Shown here in pieces: positions 9,887-18,462 of a DNA stretch of 64,000 nt. The notes beneath the pieces were generated by a model. The model ran no database searches. It worked only from the letters and a program-made list of their open reading frames with translations, and had not been told where the DNA came from. Each line of letters opens with the position of its first letter. Position 1 is the first letter of the stretch. Source of the stretch: Auanema rhodensis (lineage: Eukaryota; Nematoda; Chromadorea; Rhabditida; Rhabditidae); NCBI GenBank assembly GCA_964057225.1, contig OZ059895.1, positions 12,834,001-12,898,000 of the forward strand, written 5' to 3'. The position numbers and the translations under genes are program-made.

Positions 9887-12800
9887 ATGGCTGACGCAGC
9901 GAATCAAAACCCTCCGCCGGGAAATATTGCCCAAAATGCTACGAATAGCGCAGAGAAAACTCAGACAGTGGAAGCAGCACTGCATAGAAACCAAAGAAAA
10001 AGAGGACCACCGGATGCATTCCGACCAGATGCGAAATATCCGAAAACGAACGCGAAATCAAAGAAATTACCCCCTATTCCGGGTACACCGCTAACTGCTA
10101 AGAAACTTTATACTACTGCTATTAAAACTACTAGGCATGCAATTAGCTTGAATAAGAATAAAGCATCATCCAGTAAATCCACGCCCAAACGCTCTTCTCA
10201 CTCTCCAAAAACAGTTGTTAATACCGGCACTAACACTTGTCCTCCAAATCACACTTCTCCTCAACGCCTTGTTCAAACCGCAAATGCGGAAATCCTCACC
10301 TCTCCTATTCCTAGAAACTCTCCCTCTTCCACTGATCAATCTTTGCACGGGCACTCTCTGTCTCCTGTCTCTTCTTCGTCAGACAATAACGTAAATTTGA
10401 CTTCGAATGTTACAGAGCAGAGAAGTCGCCCTCAAATGGCAGAGCAGATGGAGCAAGACAACTCTCCTATTGCAAGAGCCCACAACGTTTCTATTCGCCA
10501 TCACAAACCTACGCTTTATGATGGATCGGTTCCATTCAACCTCTACATGCAAAGACTAGAAGGATATTTCGATGCCCTTCAAGTCCCTATTGCCGAGAGA
10601 CTTTCCCATCTCTATCTACTTCTCGGAACGGATAGAGCCGCTGAAGCTCTTCGAACTATACCAGCAGAAGACTTACGCCAGGGATGGAACCACGTCAAAC
10701 GCATACTATCGGAGAAATTACAACCTCCAGAAAAGAGAGATGCAGCATTCACAAAACTCACTCATTTGAAACAAGGAGAGCACGAAACGGTACAAAATTT
10801 CGCTCAACGCTGCAGAAACCTTGCCTATGAATCATGCAACATGGACTCGACAGCCGATGAAAGAATACTACGAGTTTCATTCTTAGGAGGACTACGAAAG
10901 ACTTTAAGAACACATGTCAATAACCGCAGCCCTATCACCTTTGATGCAGCCGTGACTATTGCCGAAACTGTGGAAGCTGACGAGGATCCTTCGCTCTTGG
11001 TCAACAACTTGATTAAAGACGTGGAACAACTAGAGATTAATAATGGTCTCATAAACCACATGAGAGCATCACAACAGGAGAAAATCTATGACGGATCACA
11101 AACACACCAATCAAGAACATTCTATGGAAATCAATCAAGACCACAACAACCACAAGAGCAATGGAATCAAAGAAGAGGAGGATACCGCTCACCAAGATAC
11201 CAAGAGGATCGACAAAATAACCGTCACAACTTCAGACAGGATAACAGAAACAATGGATATCAACAAGGATACAACAATTATCGTAGCCCCCAACGGTACG
11301 ATAGATACAATGATCAATACAACAGCAGAGGAAACGATCGATATGATAGCAGAAGGAATGATCGACAGGAGCACAGAGGAAACGACCGATACAACCGCGG
11401 AAACTGTCCTGATCGCGGATTTCAACAACGAAATCGCAGCACTTCATATGGACCACATAACAGGCACAGAGATCGCACAAGAAGCCCCAGCGTCCGTTTT
11501 CACGTTAACAAAGTAGAAAAGGAAACAATCAAAACAAAGAAGACACTTCCGTTCATACCGCTATTCTTATCCGTCATCGCCCTATCTATGATACCTTGCC
11601 AGGCAGACAACACCTATCAACTCTGCATTGGCAAACGAGGAGGTATTTTCCTCGAACCACCTCGCCCAACCACCTGCTCAGACTATGCACACAAGGACGG
11701 AGTCGAGATAAAAACAGTGGAACTATTCGCAGAAAATATGAATTACAAGGAATGGGAAGCATGGAAATGCGCCAAGGAAATCTATAAAACGTGCGCCCAC
11801 GACTTATTCTTCATCAGGGAAAATAACGTTACATTACTCCGAATAGAACCAGCCACTCCACAAGAATGCCAAACAGCCATTCAAGAAAGACGACACATGG
11901 ATAACGACCTCAATCGCAAAGCACCAGGACTATTCAAAGCCCCTATGCCATCTAGTACACAATCAAAATCGTTTTGGGCATCCTCTTGCACAACCAAGTC
12001 AAGATTCACCTTAGAAAGAGGAATGATGACTAGCCTACACGATGACACTATAATCTCCGACTTATTCATCAACACTGAAGGATGCACTAAGCAACAAGGA
12101 GTATGCAACACCACCAACGCAGTTATCACATGGATCCCACCCAATGATCATCGAAATTGCGACTACACGACATTAGGGAAATTCGAAGCACTAATCAACA
12201 ATGATACTGTATTAATCTCGGAAATACAAGGAGCATTCATTCTCAAAAACAACACGCCAGACCCTACAGCTACAAGATGTATGAATACAAGCATCTACTC
12301 AACTGATAGTGGTACGTACATTTCCATCAAGGACTTAAAAACACACCGACGTCAAAAGAGGATGGCACCCCAAGAATACCCTACGAGATTCTTCAATATC
12401 ACTATCTACAAATCACTTCGCCTCACAGACAGTTCTACAGGTATACTACCTATGTACCAGACATATCGAAATAGGAAAAGACTGGACAACGCTTATAACC
12501 TTATGGAATATCTCAAGACATCTAGCGTACACATAGGTTTCATCAAATTCCTACAACTAGATTCATCAAAACTGAAGAACCGACTCTTATGGCACAACTA
12601 CACTGACATCAACATGGTTATCCTGCACACACTTGCAGAAGCTGAGATTCGACTTTCTACGAAAATTGCCATCGAACACCTACTGCCATCAGAGATCACG
12701 GCAAAACTCAGCAAGCAAATCACTATCAGCGACTTTGCCACACGTCTACTCAACTACGAAGGCGATTATCTCGACCGAGCAAGACAAATAGCAATTGAAA

Positions 12801-13993
12801 TAGCTCACACACCTACCACTCTGGCAACAGGAGAGACTATTCCATCAATGGAGGACTATCTGTACCAACTGTACCCACCCAGGATGACAAAACTGCCTAG
12901 ATCACGCACTGACACACAGTTCTACACCCAGATGGATCAAATACAGGAGTTTCTTAATTATCTAGAGCAAAACAATCGTCTAACTCGGATATCAAAAGAA
13001 CAAAGAGAGACAGAAAATAAGAAATGGGCAGATCTCACAAAACAGGCAAATTCGTCAGCAATCGTCTTTCCCAACTATACCCTCATCTTCAACGGACACG
13101 CACAAAATTATGGGTTGCCCAAAAATCAACCTACAATCAGACCTATCACGGATGAAGACAGCAAATTATTTCAACAAGCATATCTTCAGCTCATTGAGTC
13201 ACCTGGTGCTAGCCCCACAACCACCACTACTACAACCACCACAACCACTACATCGACTACCACAACAACTGCCCCGACAACTACTACTCATCGGACGTCT
13301 CCACCTCAACCTACAACTACACCAAGGAGATATTATTATTACCAGAGTACAACAACTCCAGTAACTCCACCACCACGTCCTCTCACCACCACATCCCGCA
13401 GGGAATCTACTAGGACACTTCCAACAACTCGGACTACTACAAAGCGAGCAACAACGACCCAACCGATTGAGGAAATCAAATCTCACACTGGATCACAAGC
13501 ACACCTCAATTTCCTACGAACACGAGCAGATATCATTCAAAAATACGACGATCAACTACGCCAACAAGATACAAGGTCCCACCTCCAATACTCTACGTCA
13601 AAACTAGAGGAGGAAATCTTACAATCTTTCCAAATAACAAAGAAAAACGTATGCAGAATGCAAAATAAGCAGCTACTTACCTGGTGGGCAATCCTGCAGA
13701 TTAATCCGACTATAGGAATTCGCACTATGCTTCGTCGACAGGATATTTCAGCAAAGTTTATTGGAGAACATCTTATTTACGTCATGCCATGCACCCCTGT
13801 ACAAGTAACACGTGTATACTCGGATCACAAACGAGACGATAAATGTTACCTGGAGACCGGTAGACACGGAACATCACGGAAAACTCTTCATCACACCAGG
13901 ATCAAGAGATTTAACACCATTTGCCCACATCATAGCATGCGATATGGCTACATCAGATCCCTACAGAGAAAACAATCAATGGATGAAAGATAA
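9887..13993 (+). CDS. Gag-Env polyprotein (Ty3/Gypsy-type element, copy 1; frameshifted at the 3' end)
   Basis: One open frame of 1,368 codons. Residues about 1-190 are a Ser/Pro/Lys-rich N terminus. Residues about 210-370 form a helical retrotransposon Gag domain. Residues about 405-530 are rich in Arg, Gly, Asn and Tyr and probably bind RNA; no CCHC knuckle is seen. Then comes a signal peptide with hydrophobic core LPFIPLFLSVIALSMI and a likely cut after CQA (about 573), followed by a Cys-containing ectodomain with many NxT/S sites. A furin-type RRQKR lies near 823 and a mucin-like Thr/Pro tract at about 1110-1193. The envelope family is not one I can name. The true frame is lost near 13855 by a 2-bp deletion relative to copy 2, so about the last 46 residues are out of frame. 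The envelope frame resumes in the ORF ending at 14057. Start chosen at the ATG just after the candidate splice acceptor. Confidence 0.85.
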   Translation: MADAANQNPPPGNIAQNATNSAEKTQTVEAALHRNQRKRGPPDAFRPDAKYPKTNAKSKKLPPIPGTPLTAKKLYTTAIKTTRHAISLNKNKASSSKSTPKRSSHSPKTVVNTGTNTCPPNHTSPQRLVQTANAEILTSPIPRNSPSSTDQSLHGHSLSPVSSSSDNNVNLTSNVTEQRSRPQMAEQMEQDNSPIARAHNVSIRHHKPTLYDGSVPFNLYMQRLEGYFDALQVPIAERLSHLYLLLGTDRAAEALRTIPAEDLRQGWNHVKRILSEKLQPPEKRDAAFTKLTHLKQGEHETVQNFAQRCRNLAYESCNMDSTADERILRVSFLGGLRKTLRTHVNNRSPITFDAAVTIAETVEADEDPSLLVNNLIKDVEQLEINNGLINHMRASQQEKIYDGSQTHQSRTFYGNQSRPQQPQEQWNQRRGGYRSPRYQEDRQNNRHNFRQDNRNNGYQQGYNNYRSPQRYDRYNDQYNSRGNDRYDSRRNDRQEHRGNDRYNRGNCPDRGFQQRNRSTSYGPHNRHRDRTRSPSVRFHVNKVEKETIKTKKTLPFIPLFLSVIALSMIPCQADNTYQLCIGKRGGIFLEPPRPTTCSDYAHKDGVEIKTVELFAENMNYKEWEAWKCAKEIYKTCAHDLFFIRENNVTLLRIEPATPQECQTAIQERRHMDNDLNRKAPGLFKAPMPSSTQSKSFWASSCTTKSRFTLERGMMTSLHDDTIISDLFINTEGCTKQQGVCNTTNAVITWIPPNDHRNCDYTTLGKFEALINNDTVLISEIQGAFILKNNTPDPTATRCMNTSIYSTDSGTYISIKDLKTHRRQKRMAPQEYPTRFFNITIYKSLRLTDSSTGILPMYQTYRNRKRLDNAYNLMEYLKTSSVHIGFIKFLQLDSSKLKNRLLWHNYTDINMVILHTLAEAEIRLSTKIAIEHLLPSEITAKLSKQITISDFATRLLNYEGDYLDRARQIAIEIAHTPTTLATGETIPSMEDYLYQLYPPRMTKLPRSRTDTQFYTQMDQIQEFLNYLEQNNRLTRISKEQRETENKKWADLTKQANSSAIVFPNYTLIFNGHAQNYGLPKNQPTIRPITDEDSKLFQQAYLQLIESPGASPTTTTTTTTTTTTSTTTTTAPTTTTHRTSPPQPTTTPRRYYYYQSTTTPVTPPPRPLTTTSRRESTRTLPTTRTTTKRATTTQPIEEIKSHTGSQAHLNFLRTRADIIQKYDDQLRQQDTRSHLQYSTSKLEEEILQSFQITKKNVCRMQNKQLLTWWAILQINPTIGIRTMLRRQDISAKFIGEHLIYVMPCTPVQVTRVYSDHKRDDKCYLETGRHGTSRKTLHHTRIKRFNTICPHHSMRYGYIRSLQRKQSMDER

Positions 13994-14057
13994 TTCAACA
14001 TTGAATGTGACTAACTTCTCATTTTCGGATGAACTCACATCTGTAAAAATTGATTGA
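13812..14057 (+). pseudogene. Env continuation after the frameshift
   Basis: This frame continues the envelope ectodomain past the 2-bp deletion near 13855 and matches copy 2 residue for residue apart from rare substitutions. It ends in a stop made by the pol-deletion junction at 14052-14057. The envelope stem, membrane anchor and all of PR-RT-RH that follow in copy 2 are absent. It is a fragment and not a separate gene. Confidence 0.85.
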
Positions 14058-14995
14058 TTGATAAGGACTTAGAAACCCCAGGAGCCACAATCAAGAACGC
14101 CCCGGACTTACACGAGAAGATTCATGAAAGGATAGAGTTGAATAATGAAAGAATGAAGAAGAAATACGACGAAAATCACAGGACGCAGGAAAGAGAGATC
14201 TTCGTGGAAAATAGAGCACTCGTCAAGCGAGCAAAGCCAGCAAATAAATTACAAACAACAAGCGATGGACCATATATAATCAAGGAAATAAACGGAAATA
14301 ACGTAATATTAGCAGATAGCGAAGGGAATACGATTATAGCTCACAAGAATAATATAAGATACTTTCCACCCGACGATAACAACGTCGAAGAAAGCGAGCA
14401 CAACAGAAACGACTCCGCACCCGCCATTTATAGCGACGGCTCACAGCAGGATACGGAAAATACGCGCGCTAAAAATAGCACGCCCACCACAACATCAATC
14501 TCTGATTCAGAAAGCGACAACGAGGACGAATTCTACGAACAAAGCCGACCTTCAATAACACCACAAGAAACAATAGCACCACAGGAAATTACGCGGGAAA
14601 CACAACAGGACAATTATCAAGCAGAAACCGGACCGAATACGGCAGACAAGTCAGCTACGGACAAGGACGAAAACAACTTATTTCAACAACTTGTCGATAA
14701 AATTGGAGAAGAAACAAGGCAAGAGCTCTATGAAGAGAGACGTAAAGAGATACCCACAACCAAAAGATGGAGCTCAGCCCTCAAGTTGGCACTTGGAATA
14801 GAAGACAAAAATCCTATAACCGCTCCAAAACCATTCCACGTACCAATAAGGTACAACAGCGTGATACCCACCTTAGAGTCTAAAAACAGGCTCACACGCT
14901 CTCAGATACCTGATGCTCATTTCAATTCTCCAAAAACACCGGTTGTACGAAAGAAACGACCTTCAACAGTGATTGGAGCAACAACAACCATTTAA
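14054..14995 (+). pseudogene. Pol remnant: integrase C-terminal domain and tail
   Basis: In frame from the deletion junction. The first about 105 residues match the C-terminal part of a Ty3/Gypsy integrase: an amphipathic KIHERIELNNERMKKKYD helix followed by a small beta-rich domain around PYIIKEI. About 200 residues of acidic, Ser/Thr/Gln-rich tail follow. No ATG marks a natural start; the catalytic core is deleted. Matches 41930-42865 of copy 2. The tail length is unusual for an integrase and its role is unknown. Confidence 0.8.
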
Positions 14996-15169
14996 TCAAA
15001 AATAGAAACTTTTTTTTGGGAAAATAACTTTATTAATTAATTTTTTTTTTATTAATTTACAATAATTCATTCTATCTGCTACCCAAACAACAAAAACAAT
15101 GTTTTCCCCATTCATCAATCTTAATATCTATGTATCACAAAATATATACTTACCTATTTTTTTTCACCC

Positions 15170-15177
15170 TATATAAG
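15170..15177 (+). promoter_or_regulatory. Internal TATA motif upstream of ORF3
   Basis: TATATAAG lies 44 bp before the ATG of the 211-codon ORF, after about 170 bp of AT-rich non-coding sequence that separates it from pol. The same motif and spacing occur in copy 2 (41751-41758, minus strand). Could be an element-internal promoter for ORF3. Confidence 0.45.
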
Positions 15178-15220
15178 CTCAAAATTCACCTCAAGCAGAA
15201 AAACTCCCAGCACCACAAGA

Positions 15221-15856
15221 ATGGCACTCGTCTTCCCTCCACCAGCCTGCGAGACACCTATCGCGATGATTAAGGAAAAGTGGATCAAGATACATTCGCT
15301 CCAGATAGAACTACAACAACTGGAGACAACAAACAACAGGACTAAAAAGATAAGAATCCTCCAATCATTTTCGGAGAATTTAGCCAGAGTTACTCTATTA
15401 ATAGAGACTCTGGAAAGGTTACAATGTTCATGTAACAATGATGAAGAAGAGATGGCCAAAATGGCGCAAAACTGGTCCGAGGCCACTGCCCGCACCAAGG
15501 CCACCATCAACAAACTACGCGAAGATCTAGGCTATCCAGCCTCCGAAAATGTAGCTAGCGCGGATCTCATCCCAAGATGGGCCGCGGAAGAGATCCACAA
15601 GAGCTGGACAGAAGAAAGTATGATGGAATCGACCAACCAGTCGATTAGGAAGGCGGGAGACCTGATCAGCCAGGCCTTAAGGATACTAATGGCGACGCGC
15701 GCCACCACTCCGGACCAGAAAAGAAAGAAAATGATGATAGCAGGCCAGGCGACGGAACTGCTAACAGACGTCAGCCTGTTCCACATATGGACGGTCGCCG
15801 ACCGGCAACCCGCGACCGACTTCCAGCTGGGACAAATCGAGGAGGAAGAAGGATAA
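15221..15856 (+). CDS. ORF3: conserved accessory protein of unknown function
   Basis: 211 codons between the pol remnant and the 3' LTR. The sequence is hydrophilic and predicted mostly helical: heptad-like stretches at about 20-65 and 75-100 suggest a coiled coil, there is a Cys-Ser-Cys at about 69-71, and the C terminus is acidic (IEEEEG). No signal peptide or membrane segment. I do not recognise the family. It is intact in both copies and nearly identical in sequence, although their gag and pol are broken. A TATA motif 44 bp upstream suggests its own transcript. Its place matches where retroviral accessory genes or a duplicated Gag-like protein might sit; function cannot be assigned. Confidence 0.75.
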   Translation: MALVFPPPACETPIAMIKEKWIKIHSLQIELQQLETTNNRTKKIRILQSFSENLARVTLLIETLERLQCSCNNDEEEMAKMAQNWSEATARTKATINKLREDLGYPASENVASADLIPRWAAEEIHKSWTEESMMESTNQSIRKAGDLISQALRILMATRATTPDQKRKKMMIAGQATELLTDVSLFHIWTVADRQPATDFQLGQIEEEEG

Positions 15857-16080
15857 CAGCTGCACGAGGTGAATTCATAGTTTTTCTTCTCTTTTCTTTT
15901 CTTTTCTTTTTCTTTTTATATTGTTTTCATTTTTTTTAATATTATTCCTATTACACTATTATTCCTATTCTAGTATTCTAATTCTAATTCATTTATATAT
16001 ATATTTTTCTCTTTTGTTTCTTTTCCTTAAAATGTCTAATTTCTTATAGCTGAGGTCAGCTACTTTTTCAATATAAGGCA
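15857..16080 (+). other. 3' untranslated region before the 3' LTR
   Basis: Contains a long pyrimidine tract (15888-15920, CTTTT repeats) and an inverted repeat TAGCTGA-GG-TCAGCTA (16047-16062) 18 bp before the LTR. The bases next to the LTR (AATATAAGGCA) are not a normal polypurine tract. Confidence 0.6.
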
Positions 16081-16417
16081 TGTTCCATACGTGTCTTATA
16101 AAGAAGGCGGTTGACAACGTCAACCGACTTTTGGTTAATAGAATTCAATAAGAAACTAGACCTGAACTACTTTTTGTATAAATTCAATTATATTTGTAAT
16201 TAATATTTTGCTATATAAACCCCTGAGAAAGCAACTAGGTTGGCTTTCTCATAACATGTAGTTTCATTTATTTGATTATTGTATTTTGCTTTTATAATTG
16301 TATTTCCATATTCTGAAAAATTCTTTTTCTCTACTCTCTGTTACTTTTACAATGGCATTCACACTATTAAAGTCCATATGGTTACCTAGCCGGAACCCTA
16401 GGAACCAATATGGAACG
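16081..16417 (+). repeat. 3' LTR of copy 1
   Basis: 337 bp, identical to the 5' LTR except that ATAAAC is replaced by AAAA near 16317. This removes the AATAAA that is present in the other three LTRs. Followed by the second TAAC target copy at 16418-16421. Confidence 0.95.
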
Positions 16418-16486
16418 TAACATGAAATTGGAAAAAAAAACAATAACGAGGATAAGTATGTAAATCATTGAATATCAGGTATTTTC

Positions 16487-16606
16487 GCTTACGACCATAC
16501 CACGTTGAAAGTACGCCATCCCGTCCGATCTGGCAAGTCAAGCAACGTTGGGCCCGGTTAGTACTTGGATCGGAGACGGCTTGGGAATCCCGGGTGCCGT
16601 AAGCTT
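16487..16606 (+). rRNA. 5S rRNA: 5S ribosomal RNA
   Basis: Full gene, consensus C44/T102. The first intact gene beyond copy 1, whose target duplication lies 66-69 bp upstream. Confidence 0.97.
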
Positions 16607-17015
16607 TTCAAATTTTTTTAACGATCATACCACGTTGAAAGTACTCAATGCAGCTGATTTTCAATTTTATCTCTTCCGTAACAAATGTTTTTAATTTTCC
16701 AGCAGTTTTACTTAGATAGCTCAACCCAAGGCATCAAAATATCTTCAATCTTATTTCTATATTACAGTTATAAACCAGTAGTTCATGAACCTTCATCTTA
16801 ACTTTACTGTTTCTATCTATTTCCTATTGAAACAAACATTGTTTAAACACTATACAACTGTGAAACCTTTTTTAATTTATTGTATTTGGATCTCATAAGA
16901 TTTGATATCATCGAGGGATTTAGATGTAACGTAGAAAATTACATAACTAACATGAAATTGGAAAAAAAACAATAACGAGGATAAGTATGTAAATCATTGA
17001 ATATCAGGTATTTTC

Positions 17016-17135
17016 GCTTACGACCATACCACGTTGAAAGTACGCCATCCCGTCCGATCTGGCAAGTCAAGCAACGTTGGGCCCGGTTAGTACTTGGATC
17101 GGAGACGGCTTGGGAAACCTGGGTGCCGTAAGCTT
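17016..17135 (+). rRNA. 5S rRNA: 5S ribosomal RNA (variant)
   Basis: Full length with C44 but with AAACCTGGG instead of AATCCCGGG at the 3' strand of helix V, weakening pairing there. Shares this change with 18343. Activity uncertain. Confidence 0.93.
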
Positions 17136-18342
17136 TTCAAATTTTTTTAACGATCATACCACGTTGAAAGTACGCAATGCAGCTGATTTTCAATTTTATC
17201 TCTACAGTAACAAATGTTCTTAATTTTCCAGCAGTTTTACTTAGATAGCTCAACCCAAGGCATCAAAATATCTTCAATCTTATTTCTATATTACAGTTAT
17301 AAACCAGTAGTTTATGAACCTTCATCTTAACTTTACTGTTTCTATCTATTTCCTATTGAAACAAACATTGTTTTAACACTATACAACTGTGAAATCTTTT
17401 TTATTTTATTGTATTTGGATCTCATAAGATTTGATATCATCGAGGGATTTAGATGTAACGTAGAAAATCACATAACTAACATGAAATTGGAAAAAAAACA
17501 ATAACGAGGATAAGTATGTAAATCATTGAAAATCAGATTTTTTCGCTTACGACCATACCACGTTGAAAGTACGCCATGCAGCTGATTTTCAATTTTATCT
17601 CTTCCGTAACAAATGTTTTTAATTTTCCAGCAGTTTTACTTAGATAGCTCAACCCAAGGCATCAAAATATCTTCAATCTTATTTCTATATTACAGTTATA
17701 AACCAGTAGTTTATGAACCTTCATCTTAACTTTACTGTTTCTATCTATTTCCTATTGAAACAAACATGGTTTTAACACTATACAACTGTGAAACCTTTTT
17801 TAATTTATTGTATTTGGAGCTCATAAGATTTGATATCATCGAGGGATTTAGATGTAACGTAGAAAATCACATAACTAACATGAAATTGGAAAAAAAACAA
17901 TAACGAGGATAAGTATGTAAATCATTGAATATCAGATTTTTTCGCTTACGACCATACCACGTTGAAAGTACGCCATGCAGCTGATTTTCAATTTTATCTC
18001 TTCCGTAACAAATGTTTTTAATTTTCCAGCAGTTTTACTTAGATAGCTCAACCCAAGGCATCAAAATATCTTCAATCTTATTTTTATATTACAGTTATAA
18101 ACCAGTAGTTTATGAACCTTCATCTTAACTTTACTGTTTCTATCTATTTCCTATTGAAACAAACATTGTTTAAACACTATACAACTGTGAAACCTTTTTT
18201 AATTTATTGTATTTGGATCTCATAAGATTTGATATCATCGAGGGATTTAGATGTAACGTAGAAAATTACATAACTAACATGAAATTGGAAAAAAAACAAT
18301 AACGAGGATAAGTATGTAAATCATTGAATATCAGATTTTTTC

Positions 18343-18462
18343 GCTTACGACCATACCACGTTGAAAGTACGCCATCCCGTCCGATTTGGCAAGTCAAGCA
18401 ACGTTGGGCCCGGTTAGTACTTGGATCGGAGACGGCTTGGGAAACCTGGGTGCCGTAAGCTT
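18343..18462 (+). rRNA. 5S rRNA: 5S ribosomal RNA (variant)
   Basis: Full length, T44, with AAACCTGGG. Stub-type upstream GATTTTTTC. A mosaic of block-A and 17016 features. Confidence 0.93.

Larger units (their letters stand above)
8416..16417 (+). mobile_element. Ty3/Gypsy-type retrovirus-like element, copy 1 (pol deleted)
   Basis: 8,002-bp LTR element inserted in a 5S spacer. The ends are TGTTCC and GGAACG. The 4-bp target duplication TAAC lies at 8412-8415 and 16418-16421. Order: LTR, tRNA-Gln-type primer site, long leader, gag-env in one frame, integrase C terminus, ORF3, LTR. Compared with the inverted copy at 40509-50187, about 3.71 kb is missing at the ATTGATTGATTG junction at 14047-14060: env stem and anchor, protease, RT, RNase H and most of integrase. 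Adding it back gives about 11.71 kb. The LTRs differ only by one small indel, so the insertion is recent. It cannot move by itself. Confidence 0.93.

Noticed and set aside
11088..11516. ORFs overlapping the Arg/Gly-rich end of Gag in other frames
   Set aside because: Low-complexity shadows of the Gag frame with no independent signal.
13199..13486. Cys/Ser-rich minus-strand ORF (also 47149-47436)
   Set aside because: Mirror of the Thr/Pro-rich envelope codons on the other strand.
15888..15920. Pyrimidine tract as the plus-strand primer of the Ty3/Gypsy element
   Set aside because: It is pyrimidine, not purine, on the coding strand and lies about 160 bp from the LTR.
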